From: Rhizobium lentis
GTDB taxonomy: Bacteria; Pseudomonadota; Alphaproteobacteria; Rhizobiales; Rhizobiaceae
Reading direction: 5' to 3'
DNA: 64,000 nt
NCBI RefSeq assembly: GCF_017352135.1
Contig: NZ_CP071457.1
Location: 248,001 to 312,000, forward strand
Below, piece by piece: positions 53,879 through 61,353 of this stretch. A program made the translations under genes and the position numbers. The notes under the pieces were generated by a model. The model ran no database searches. It had not been told where the DNA came from and saw only the letters and a program-made list of their open reading frames with translations. Positions within the stretch are counted from its first letter, which is position 1. Each line of letters starts with the position of its first letter.

Positions 53879-54637
53879 TCAGGCAGCAAGCGCGGCGATG
53901 ACGTTTCTTACCAGAGCTGCGGAGGATAAGCGGCTCGTGGCACAGCTCGGGGCGCCGATGGCGCCGACGCGCACGGAAACCCCGCCGCGCGCATTGGCGA
54001 TCGCAAACATCGACTCGTCGGTCAGATCATCGCCGATGGTGATCGGGCAGCGGTTCTTGAAAGGGTCGGACTGGAAAAACCGCTCCAGCGCATCGCCCTT
54101 GCTCGACCGTGCCGGACGCAGCTCGAACACCATTTTGCCGAGCTGCAAGGCCCAGTTCGGTCCGGCGAGCTCCGCATAGTGATGCATGCGCTCTTCAAGA
54201 ACCTTTTCATATTCGGGTGCCAGGCGGTAATGGGCGGCAACGGCCGCCCCCTTATCCTCGATCAGGACGCCCGGATAATGCTCGGCTTCCGCGGTCAACG
54301 CGTGTTTCAGCGCCTGGAATTCGGGCGTTGCCTCGAGCGTATGCATGCCGGTGGCGCTCCTGATTTCCGCGCCGTGAAGGCCTGCCGTCGGAAAGGCAAA
54401 GGGCTTGAACAGCGCGTCCGCATAGGCAAGCGATCGCCCGGTGACCAGCGCCAAGGCGCCGCCCAGCTTGTTCGACAGGCGGTGAAGTTGTTCGGGAAGA
54501 GCCTCCGGGACCTCGATCGCATCCGGCGTCGGTGCCAGATTGAGCAGCGTTCCGTCGATATCGAGAAACATTGCCCAGCGGTCCGGCTCTTCCAGCACCA
54601 TTGAAAGCATTTCCTGGGTAGCGGCGTCGTCCTGCAC
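53879..54637 (-). CDS. otsB: Trehalose-phosphatase
   Basis: 252 residues, HAD superfamily. Motif I is MFLDIDGTLLNLAPTPDAI (catalytic Asp pair near residues 23-25) and the C-terminal GDDLTDESMF holds motif III. It removes phosphate from trehalose-6-phosphate. The GTG start at 54637 is chosen because GGAG lies nine bases upstream; ATG 54610 is in frame but has no site. No otsA gene lies in the window, so trehalose-6-phosphate must come from elsewhere. Divergent from the ROK gene. Confidence 0.89.
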   Translation of the reverse strand: MQDDAATQEMLSMVLEEPDRWAMFLDIDGTLLNLAPTPDAIEVPEALPEQLHRLSNKLGGALALVTGRSLAYADALFKPFAFPTAGLHGAEIRSATGMHTLEATPEFQALKHALTAEAEHYPGVLIEDKGAAVAAHYRLAPEYEKVLEERMHHYAELAGPNWALQLGKMVFELRPARSSKGDALERFFQSDPFKNRCPITIGDDLTDESMFAIANARGGVSVRVGAIGAPSCATSRLSSAALVRNVIAALAA

Positions 54638-54694
54638 TTTATTCTCCAACTCTGTAATTTCATTGAAGCTAGGTCGCCGGCGGACGAGGGCAAG

Positions 54695-55855
54695 ATGAGT
54701 TTTCAGCCTCCGGAACATCCCGAGGCTGGCCAGCGTTTTATTCTGCCGCCCGTTCGGAAAGGGACATTGATGACCAAACGCAATCCGGAGCCCCGTAACG
54801 GGGCGAATGCCCCATTGGCGCATGGCGCGATGGTTCTGCCCTTGGTGACGATCGACGACTACAACAACGAGCTGCGTGACAAGAACGGTTTTGTTGGCGA
54901 CAACGCCAACAAGAAGACCTTCCAGCAGAAGCTCGACGATTGGAGAAAACGCATCCGCAAGTTCGGAGATGATCCGATCGGGAAGGTTGCGACGGCCAAG
55001 CTCTCCAGGAAAAAGATCGAGGCTCTCCTGAAGGGAGACGATATGGAGGCTGCGGCGCTGGTGATGGGCGCGGTGGAGGATTTCGCGCGGGACTTCGCCG
55101 AAGTGATCAGCAAGTTCCTCAAGGACGAGCGCTGGTCCAAGACCGAGCGCATCGTCGTGGGCGGCGGCTTCAGGCAAAGTCGCTTCGGGGAACTGGCGAT
55201 CGCCAGGACCATGGTTATTCTCAAGGCGGCGGGGATCAACATCGAGCTTGTGCCGATCGTCCACCATCCCGACGAGGCAGGGCTGATTGGATCCGTCCAT
55301 CTGATGCCGCCCTGGATGTTCAAAGGCTATGAGGCAATCCTGGCCGTCGATATCGGCGGCACGAACGTGCGCGCCGGCGTCGTCAAGTTTGGAAGGGAGA
55401 AAACAACAAATTTCGCGGATGCGAGCATCTGGGAATCGGCCATCTGGCGCCATGCCGATGACGAGCCTAGTCGCAGCGCAACGGTAGAGAAGCTGGCGGC
55501 GATGTTGCAGGATCTGATCGACAAGGCCGAAAAGGCCAATCTGAAGCTCGCTCCGATCATCGGGATCGCCTGCCCGGGCATCATCAAGGCCGATGGTTCG
55601 ATCGAACGCGGTGGGCAGAACCTTCCGGGCGGGAACTGGGAAAGTGACAGCTTCAACCTTCCTGCCGCATTGATGAAGGCCATTCCTGAGATCGGGGACC
55701 ACAGCACATTCGTGATGATGCACAATGACGCAGTGGTGCAGGGATTGTCGCAGATCCCCTTCATGAGGGACGTATCGAGATGGGCGGTACTGACCATCGG
55801 CACCGGCCTGGGCAATGCGCATTTTACCAATCGCGAGGGGAAGAAGGAGCGATAG
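54695..55855 (+). CDS. ROK family protein with a long N-terminal extension
   Basis: 386 residues. The C-terminal half has the ROK sugar-kinase/regulator ATP site AVDIGGTNVRAGVV (about residues 216-229), GIACPGIIKADGSIERGGQNLPG and the closing LTIGTGLGNAHF. The first 190 residues are a charged, mostly helical extension not seen in ordinary glucokinases. A second in-frame ATG at 54770 also has a site. The C terminus stops soon after GTGLGN, so it is shorter than a full ROK kinase and may not be catalytic. Divergent from otsB, hinting at a link to trehalose or glucose metabolism. Confidence 0.85.
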   Translation: MSFQPPEHPEAGQRFILPPVRKGTLMTKRNPEPRNGANAPLAHGAMVLPLVTIDDYNNELRDKNGFVGDNANKKTFQQKLDDWRKRIRKFGDDPIGKVATAKLSRKKIEALLKGDDMEAAALVMGAVEDFARDFAEVISKFLKDERWSKTERIVVGGGFRQSRFGELAIARTMVILKAAGINIELVPIVHHPDEAGLIGSVHLMPPWMFKGYEAILAVDIGGTNVRAGVVKFGREKTTNFADASIWESAIWRHADDEPSRSATVEKLAAMLQDLIDKAEKANLKLAPIIGIACPGIIKADGSIERGGQNLPGGNWESDSFNLPAALMKAIPEIGDHSTFVMMHNDAVVQGLSQIPFMRDVSRWAVLTIGTGLGNAHFTNREGKKER

Positions 55856-56376
55856 GGCGGTTCGGGCCAATCTCCGACCGGTTGCCGGACTATGGTAAAT
55901 AGTCGGTAAACAACGAGGAAATCTGCAGGCGGAAGCAAAGTCGCCCGTAGGTTCCGCTAGATCGATTGGTGAAAGTCGTCAGGTGGTCGTGCCACGCCAC
56001 CTGGAGCGCTATGCAGCCTCGGCAAGCATATCCGCCGCGATTCGATTCGCCTAGCCCGGAGCGCCTGAGACCCGTGGCTATAATATCTGCGCCCTGCCGG
56101 ACGTCCCTTCCCCGGCCTGACTGCACGCGCGATCGGATCGCCGGACCGGCGGGATCTAAAGGTTTTAGGCGATGTCGCATCATCCGGGACGGGGCGCTTC
56201 GCTGGTCCGTCAAAATAAATGCTGCAATACGTCCGGAGGCGTTGGTGAGCGACCCCTTGCCTTTCGTGTGTCGCATTGAAAGATGGTGATAACGCCGGCC
56301 GGGCAGTTCTCGGCGGGTTTAAATTGCGCTTATCTCTGGGGTCTCAAACAAGCCATGCGCAGATGAAAGATGGATT
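55856..56376. other. Non-coding stretch left of the repABC region
   Basis: About 520 bases with two overlapping frames of 107-128 codons (55966-56289 plus, 55890-56276 minus), both rich in Arg, Ser and Pro and without family features or ribosome sites; judged chance. No repeat or known element is seen. Confidence 0.5.
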
Positions 56377-56553
56377 ATGAATTTCAAGGGAATAAGCGCT
56401 CCGCTTAATGCCGGTCGTCTCGAGCAGATGCTCGGCCTGGCCCCATCACGCCGCGATCCCGACGCCCAGGATGTCAATGACAAGTCCTCCGCCAGCGAGC
56501 CTGCCCGCGGCCTCAGCGCCGAAAGTCTGTACCGTTCGCCTGACTATAAATGA
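56377..56553 (+). CDS. Small open reading frame of 58 residues near repABC
   Basis: Codes a 58-residue peptide starting MNFKGISAPLNAGRLEQMLG and ending SPDYK. Weak ribosome site (GATGGA). The codons look ordinary and the frame ends in TGA just before the parS region. No family recognised. It could be a leader or a small plasmid protein; kept at low confidence. Confidence 0.35.
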   Translation: MNFKGISAPLNAGRLEQMLGLAPSRRDPDAQDVNDKSSASEPARGLSAESLYRSPDYK

Positions 56554-56633
56554 AACCAGGTGGCTGAGTCGCGGCGGCGTCATGGCCGTATCAGGTTGAG
56601 CCGCGCTATGGCACGGTCGGCTGCGTGGATCGG

Positions 56634-56649
56634 GTTGTCAGCTGACAAC
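56634..56649. promoter_or_regulatory. parS: parS-type centromere site upstream of repA
   Basis: GTTGTCAGCTGACAAC is a perfect 16-base palindrome fitting the repABC centromere consensus GTTnnCnGCnGnnAAC, the target of RepB. It lies 142 bases before repA and has a near copy at 59008. Confidence 0.85.
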
Positions 56650-56790
56650 ACGCTAAGATTCCGGAATTCCACATGATTTTCTCGTGAATCCAGGCCTGTT
56701 ATAGATTGGCTAACCAAGAAATCGCTTGACGGAATCGCCAGACTCACGCTCATTTGCGCAAAATAGCCCGATTTAGCAGGATTTGCGTGA
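56650..56790 (+). promoter_or_regulatory. repA upstream region (probable promoter/operator)
   Basis: The 141 bases between parS and repA contain TTGACG near 56733-56738 and a palindrome TTTGCGCAAA just after it, with ATTTGCG repeated near the start codon. In repABC plasmids RepA represses its own promoter here. No clear -10 could be fixed. Confidence 0.35.
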
Positions 56791-58008
56791 ATGCCGACCA
56801 AGGCCGCGATTGTTGAGAAAGCCAAGAGGGCGAGTCAAGTCTCGATCGATGAGACGATTGCGCAGGACTCGACGATGCTCAGCAGCCAGTTGCAGGTGCT
56901 GTTCGAGCGGCTGTTCTCCCCCGATGCCCGCAAGTCGCTGCGGCGGTTCAGCAGCACCGAAGCCGCTAAGCTGCTCGGTGTCACCGACAGCTACGTTCGC
57001 CATCTCGCCGCTCAGGTAGAAAGCATCAATCCGGAAAAAACGGCGTCGGGGCGTCGGGTATTCTCACTCGAGGAAATCCATGCGATGCGCCAGCATCTGG
57101 GGCGCACCAAACCCTCTTACCTGCCGATGCGCCGGGAGGGTGATCATCTCCAGGTCATTGCGGTCACCAATTTCAAGGGCGGCTCGGGCAAAACGACGAC
57201 CTCGATCCACCTCGCCCAGTTCCTGGCCCTTCGCGGTTACCGCGTGCTCGCCGTCGACCTCGACCCGCAGGCGTCGATGTCGGCGATGCTTGGCTATCAG
57301 CCGGAATTCGACGTCGGCGAAAATGAAACGCTCTATGGCGCCATCAAATATGACGAGACGCGCCGTGACGTGGCCGACATCGTCCGCCAGACCTATTTCC
57401 CCGGTCTCGATCTCATTCCGGGTAATCTCGAACTGCACGAGTTCGAGCATGATACCCCGAAGGCGCTGGCTGACAGCAATCGCGACGACAAGGACATGTT
57501 CTTCATGCGGGTCGGCAATGCGCTGCATTCGCTGGAGCAGAGCTATGACGTCGTCATCATCGATTGCCCCCCTACCCTCGGCTTTCTGACGCTGTCTGCC
57601 CTTTGCGCTGCGACTGCAGTGCTGATCACCGTGCATCCACAGATGCTCGACGTGGCGTCGATGAACCAGTTCCTGACGATGACCTCCGACCTTCTGGCCG
57701 TCGTCAAGCAGGCCGGCGGCAATCTCGAATATGACTGGATGCGCTATCTAATCACCCGTTATGAGTCCAATGACGGTCCGCAGGCGCAGATCGTTGCCTT
57801 CCTGCGCAGTCTGTTCGGCGAGCGCGTATTGACCTCGATGATGGTTAAGTCAACGGCGGTTTCGGATGCAGGCTTGTCCAAGCAGACGATCTACGAGGCG
57901 GGCCGCGAGACGATGCATCGCCAGACCTATGACCGCGGCGTCGAATCCGTCGACAGCGTCAATGCCGAGGTCGAGCAACTCATCCGCAGTGCTTGGAGCA
58001 GGTCATGA
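56791..58008 (+). CDS. repA: Plasmid partitioning protein RepA (ParA family)
   Basis: 405 residues. N-terminal helix-turn-helix (STEAAKLLGVTDSYVRHLAAQ, residues 55-75) for autoregulation and a ParA/MinD ATPase domain with deviant Walker A FKGGSGKTTTS (about residues 128-138) and a Walker-A-prime/B segment VIIDCPPTLGFL. Full length for repABC RepA. It drives plasmid separation with RepB and parS and represses the operon. AGGA precedes ATG 56791 by about ten bases. Stop overlaps repB. Confidence 0.96.
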   Translation: MPTKAAIVEKAKRASQVSIDETIAQDSTMLSSQLQVLFERLFSPDARKSLRRFSSTEAAKLLGVTDSYVRHLAAQVESINPEKTASGRRVFSLEEIHAMRQHLGRTKPSYLPMRREGDHLQVIAVTNFKGGSGKTTTSIHLAQFLALRGYRVLAVDLDPQASMSAMLGYQPEFDVGENETLYGAIKYDETRRDVADIVRQTYFPGLDLIPGNLELHEFEHDTPKALADSNRDDKDMFFMRVGNALHSLEQSYDVVIIDCPPTLGFLTLSALCAATAVLITVHPQMLDVASMNQFLTMTSDLLAVVKQAGGNLEYDWMRYLITRYESNDGPQAQIVAFLRSLFGERVLTSMMVKSTAVSDAGLSKQTIYEAGRETMHRQTYDRGVESVDSVNAEVEQLIRSAWSRS

Positions 58009-58994
58009 GCCCGAAAGGTCGCGATATCCTGAAGAGTATGGTCGGCGCCGTCGAGCCGGCACGACCGGAGGCGCCAAGCGCGCCGCCGCCGCATCGGCCT
58101 TCGGGCGCGGTCAAGGCGATGAACCTGTCGCTCGGACGGCTGGGAGAGGAGGCCGCTGCCGCGAAAGCTCTGCGCGAATCCTTGGCCTCCGGCGACAAGG
58201 TGCTGGAGATCGATCCGGCCGCCGTCGAAATGTCCTTCATCCGCGACCGTATTCCCGTCGATAAGGATCCTGAATTCGAGCGGTTGAAACAGTCGATCCA
58301 GGAGAGCGGGCAGCAGGTTCCGATCCTGGTACGGCCGGATCCCGTCACGGCCGGGCGCTACCAGGCCGCCTATGGCCATCGGCGGCTGCGCGCCGCTGCG
58401 GAGATCGGGGTTCCGGTCAAGGCCGTGGTGCGCAAGCTGACGGATGAGGAGTTGATCCTTGCACAGGGGCAGGAGAACGGTCCGCGCGTCGATCTGAGCT
58501 TTATCGAACGGGCGCTGTTTGCACGCCGCATGGACGAGCATGGCTTCAACCGCGACATGATTGCCAAGGCGCTGGCGACCGACAAGCCGGAGACGTCAAG
58601 GCTGTTGCAGGTGGCGCAGACGATCGATCCCGAAATCATTCTTGCCATCGGCCCGGCGCCGAAGGTCGGACGCCCACGCTGGCTGGCCTTTGCCGAAAAA
58701 GTCAGGGAACCGGGCGGCCAGAAGAAAGCCCAAGTCGCGGTCCGGGCCGCCGCTTTCCACGCGTTGGAGACCAATAGTCGCTTCGACGCCGTCTGGAAGG
58801 CGGTGGAGGAGAAGGGCGCGCCGCAACGGATCGAGCAGACATTGCGGACATCGGCGGGCGCGCCGCTGGCTTCGGTGGCTCGCTCCGGCAAAACCTTTCG
58901 CATCACCGCCAGATCGGCGGAGTTTTCGGAATTCCTGGCTCAGCGGTTGGCAGGCCTCGCCGCCGAGTTCGAAGAGGAAAATGACGGAAAATGA
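58005..58994 (+). CDS. repB: Plasmid partitioning protein RepB (ParB family)
   Basis: 329 residues. ParB/Spo0J domain with DPEFERLKQSIQESGQQVPILVRP and YQAAYGHRRLRAAAE (residues 90-140), followed by a helix-turn-helix region (MIAKALATDKPETSRLLQVA) that binds parS. ATG 58005 overlaps the repA stop (ATGA); a TTG at 57993 is not needed. Binds the palindromes at 56634 and 59008. Confidence 0.96.
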   Translation: MSPKGRDILKSMVGAVEPARPEAPSAPPPHRPSGAVKAMNLSLGRLGEEAAAAKALRESLASGDKVLEIDPAAVEMSFIRDRIPVDKDPEFERLKQSIQESGQQVPILVRPDPVTAGRYQAAYGHRRLRAAAEIGVPVKAVVRKLTDEELILAQGQENGPRVDLSFIERALFARRMDEHGFNRDMIAKALATDKPETSRLLQVAQTIDPEIILAIGPAPKVGRPRWLAFAEKVREPGGQKKAQVAVRAAAFHALETNSRFDAVWKAVEEKGAPQRIEQTLRTSAGAPLASVARSGKTFRITARSAEFSEFLAQRLAGLAAEFEEENDGK

Positions 58995-59007
58995 GGCAGT
59001 TAGGCGA

Positions 59008-59023
59008 GTTGTCAGCTGACAAT
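59008..59023. promoter_or_regulatory. parS: Second parS-type site between repB and repC
   Basis: GTTGTCAGCTGACAAT matches the parS palindrome at 56634 in 15 of 16 positions (last C to T). It sits 13 bases after the repB stop, so the two sites flank repAB. Confidence 0.8.
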
Positions 59024-59048
59024 TCGGATAGGAGATAACGCGCAAAAG

Positions 59049-59101
59049 AAAAAAGCCCCCGAACGTCACCGTCACGGAAGCTTTCCTCGTAGTCTTGAAC
59101 A
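59049..59101 (-). ncRNA. repABC counter-transcribed RNA (ctRNA/incA-type)
   Basis: A minus-strand transcription unit lies in the repB-repC gap. Promoter at 59108-59136; start expected near 59101. The RNA contains a GC-rich stem region (59054-59085) ending in a T-run (59049-59054), which gives an antisense RNA of about 50 nt, the size of known repABC ctRNAs. Those RNAs base-pair with the repC leader and limit RepC synthesis and copy number. Position, promoter and terminator all agree; no expression data. Confidence 0.8.
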
Positions 59102-59107
59102 CCTCCG

Positions 59108-59136
59108 AGAATCGCACTTCCGAGAATCGCTGTCAA
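59108..59136 (-). promoter_or_regulatory. Promoter of the ctRNA
   Basis: On the minus strand, a perfect -35 TTGACA (59131-59136), a 17-base spacer, and -10 GATTCT (59108-59113). The TTCTCGG-containing segment recurs as a direct repeat (TCCGAGAATCGC at 59104 and 59119 on the plus strand). Confidence 0.75.
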
Positions 59137-59193
59137 GAGTTTTTGGCGCCGTTCTGGCGAGCCGATTTCTTTTGCCTCATCGAGGTGGAAGAT

Positions 59194-60486
59194 ATGGAAG
59201 TCGGAAGTGTAACGACGCCCTTTGGGCGGCGGCCGATGACGCTTGGCATGCTCGCGAGCCAGGTCACGGCCGCAGAGATCAAGCCTGGTCAATCGGTCGA
59301 TAAGTGGAAGCTGTTTCGTGCACTGTGCGAGGCAAAGCCCCTCCTCGGAATTGCCGATCGGGCGCTTGCCGTGCTCAATGCGCTTTTGAGCTTTTACCCG
59401 AAGAACGACCTTGCCGAGGCAAACGGCTTGATCGTCTTCCCGTCGAATGTCCAGCTCTCGCTGAGGACGCACGGCATGGCCGAACAAACGGTCCGGCGTC
59501 ATCTTGCAGCGCTTGTCGAGGCGGGCCTGCTGTTGCGCAAGGATAGTCCCAACGGCAAGCGTTATGTCCGCAGGGACAGGGCAGGGGAGGTTGACGAGGC
59601 GTTCGGCTTCTCGCTGGCGCCGCTGCTGGCCCGCGCCGAGGAGATCGAACAGCTTGCGGCCGAAGTCATGGCCGAGCGGCTGCATGTCCAGCGCCTGCGC
59701 GAACGGATCACCCTTTGCCGCCGCGATATCGCGAAGCTGATTGAGGCGGCGGTCGAGGAGGACGCGCCAGGGGATTGGCAGGGGCTGTATCTGGAGTTTC
59801 GGGATCTGGTCGAAGGCCTGCCGAGGTCGCCGACGACGGCGCAACTCGAGCAGTTGCTGGATGAGCTGGCTGCACTTCGAGCAGAGATACTTAACCAGCT
59901 GGAAACTCAGATTAATTCAACAAAACGAAGCGGCAATGCCCATTATATCGAGCGTCACATACAGAATTCAAACCCCGAATCCACATCTGAACTTGAACCA
60001 AGCTTCGAAACGAAGCAGGGCGAGGGGGCAGAGCAAGACAATGGGCGAGGGGCCGTGACGATGGAAGGGAAGAAGCACAAGGATGCCGAAATGAGCGGGC
60101 AGGCGGAAGGGCCGGGTGGTCGTCGTGATGCTGGCGGACTGAGATCCTTCCCGTTAGGCTTGGTTCTGCAGGCCTGCCCGGAAATCCTGGCCTACGGACC
60201 GGGTGGGGTGATCCGCAACTGGCGCGAGCTGATGACTGCCGCCGTCACGGTTCGATCGATGCTCGGCGTCAGTCCGTCAGCCTATGAGGAGGCGGCAAAT
60301 GTGATGGGTGCGGAAAATGCGGCGACGGTGATGGCATGCATCCTGGAGCGCGGGGGCCATATCAACTCGGCCGGTGGGTATCTTCGCGACCTGACGAGGC
60401 GAAGCGAAAAGGGAGAATTCGCGGTCGGCCCGATGCTGATGGCGCTCCTGCGGGCAAATGCACCGGCCGGCCGGAAGGCCGGATAG
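59194..60486 (+). CDS. repC: Plasmid replication initiator RepC
   Basis: 430 residues, full-length RepC. The conserved N-terminal block reads TTPFGRRPMTLGMLASQ, followed by DKWKLFRALCEAKPLLGIADRALAVLNALLSFYP (residues about 37-70) and LSLRTHGMAEQTVRRHLAALVEAGLL, a winged-helix. The ATG at 59194 has GAGG eight bases upstream; an open frame from 59095 reads over the ctRNA promoter and has no site. Only RepC is needed for replication in this plasmid class; its own gene normally contains the origin. Confidence 0.96.
   Translation: MEVGSVTTPFGRRPMTLGMLASQVTAAEIKPGQSVDKWKLFRALCEAKPLLGIADRALAVLNALLSFYPKNDLAEANGLIVFPSNVQLSLRTHGMAEQTVRRHLAALVEAGLLLRKDSPNGKRYVRRDRAGEVDEAFGFSLAPLLARAEEIEQLAAEVMAERLHVQRLRERITLCRRDIAKLIEAAVEEDAPGDWQGLYLEFRDLVEGLPRSPTTAQLEQLLDELAALRAEILNQLETQINSTKRSGNAHYIERHIQNSNPESTSELEPSFETKQGEGAEQDNGRGAVTMEGKKHKDAEMSGQAEGPGGRRDAGGLRSFPLGLVLQACPEILAYGPGGVIRNWRELMTAAVTVRSMLGVSPSAYEEAANVMGAENAATVMACILERGGHINSAGGYLRDLTRRSEKGEFAVGPMLMALLRANAPAGRKAG
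59903..60000. other. oriV: AT-rich stretch in repC, candidate origin of replication
   Basis: Within repC, bases about 59903-60000 are clearly richer in A and T than the rest of the gene (runs such as cagattaattcaacaaaac). In repABC plasmids the origin has been placed inside repC at an AT-rich segment, so this is the candidate oriV. It also encodes a weakly conserved linker of RepC. Confidence 0.4.
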
Positions 60487-60542
60487 GTCTTCGGCGGTGC
60501 CGGTGAATTCTGTCGGCACGGGGGAGGGCGATGCGCGGAACG

Positions 60543-60865
60543 TCAGCGGATAAGCCTTCGCTCCAGGAAGGCCTGCATGTCGCGGCGTCCGTCTGCCACG
60601 CAATAGACGATGACGTCGCTGCCCATGATACGGTAGATCATACGCCAAGGGTTGTGATGCACTTCCCGATATTCGGAGATGCCGATGCCGGCCAGTTCCT
60701 TTGGGATGTTTCCGCGGGCGGGGAATTCTTCGAGCTCGGCACAGGCGCTTTCGATTTCCGTCAGGATGCGATCCGTCATGTCGGCGCCCTCGCGGCCGGA
60801 ATGAAGCGATAGAGATCCTCGACGTCGCGTTCCGCGTCCTCAGCGAAACGAACGCGATAAGGCAT
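60543..60865 (-). pseudogene. RelE/ParE family toxin, frameshifted
   Basis: The C-terminal part (60543-60779, from MTDRILTEIE to LERRLIR) matches RelE/ParE toxins: AELEEFPARGNIP, REVHHNPWRMIYRI, VIVYCVADGRRDMQ. The N-terminal part is in another frame from ATG 60865 (MPYRVRFAEDAERDVEDLYRFIP), which stops at 60776. One missing base near 60791-60797 would rejoin both into a normal 100-residue toxin. The ATG shares one base with the antitoxin stop. A short 78-residue protein from the internal ATG is possible but would lack the first helix. Confidence 0.75.
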
Positions 60866-61146
60866 CAGGACTGGCTGTCGGCCAGCCGCTTGCGAATGCG
60901 CGCGAAGGATTCCCCAGCGGGGTGCGTCTTTCCTTCCTCGACTTGCCGATTGGTGAGCGCCAGCACCTTCAGAAACGCCAACGTCTCCTGCGTTTCTTCA
61001 TATTGGCCGACATCCTGAAGGATCGCTTTCGCCTCGCCATGAAGGATGATCACGACAGGCTGCGGGTTGTCCTTCAACGTCCGGATGATCTCGGGCGCGT
61101 GTGCCTTGAGATAGCTGATCGGCTTGACCTGTTCTGACAGCTTTAT
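60865..61146 (-). pseudogene. Phd/YefM-type antitoxin with ATA in place of its start codon
   Basis: Frame 60865-61146 codes a 93-residue antitoxin starting KLSEQVKPISYLKAHAPEI after the first codon, followed by VVIILHGEAKAILQDV, the Phd family pattern. The codon at the expected start is ATA (61146), six bases after a good AAGGAG site; no ATG, GTG or TTG lies in frame before TTG 61077, which would remove a third of the domain. It is either started from a rare ATA or inactive. Together with the broken toxin it looks like a decaying pair. Confidence 0.65.
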
Positions 61147-61283
61147 GCGGCACTCCTTTTGACCAGAATATGGTTCATCAAATAGTCGATTGGAATATCT
61201 CGGTCCACCGTCCTCCCGGGGCGAGCGAGCAATTCATCCGCGCCTGCTTTTTTCCCCTCAGCCGCTTCGAAAGAGAATGTCAT
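61143..61283 (-). CDS. Small open reading frame, 46 residues
   Basis: 46 residues starting MTFSFEAAEGKKAG and ending KRSAA. Its TAA overlaps the antitoxin ATA codon (ATAA), as if coupled to it. Weak ribosome site. No family recognised. Could be chance or a leader for the antitoxin. Confidence 0.3.
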   Translation of the reverse strand: MTFSFEAAEGKKAGADELLARPGRTVDRDIPIDYLMNHILVKRSAA

Positions 61284-61298
61284 TTCTTATAAAAAGGT

Positions 61299-61327
61299 TT
61301 GTCTACTGATTTTATAGATTAAATAAT
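61299..61327 (+). promoter_or_regulatory. Putative promoter of the flavin monooxygenase genes
   Basis: TTGTCT at 61299-61304 and AATAAT at 61322-61327, 17 bases apart, in an AT-rich segment 27 bases before the ATG at 61354. Confidence 0.45.
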
Positions 61328-61353
61328 GCAACCATTGAGCGGATCGTGGCGTC

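Noticed and set aside
54638..55870. Extension of the trehalose-phosphatase frame to 663 residues
   Set aside because: It would run antisense through the ROK gene; GTG 54637 has a proper ribosome site.
55890..56289. Overlapping plus and minus frames of 107-128 codons left of repABC
   Set aside because: No family features, no ribosome sites, biased composition; treated as non-coding.
59095..59193. repC start at TTG 59095
   Set aside because: It would translate through the ctRNA promoter and repeats; ATG 59194 has GAGG upstream and matches RepC N termini.
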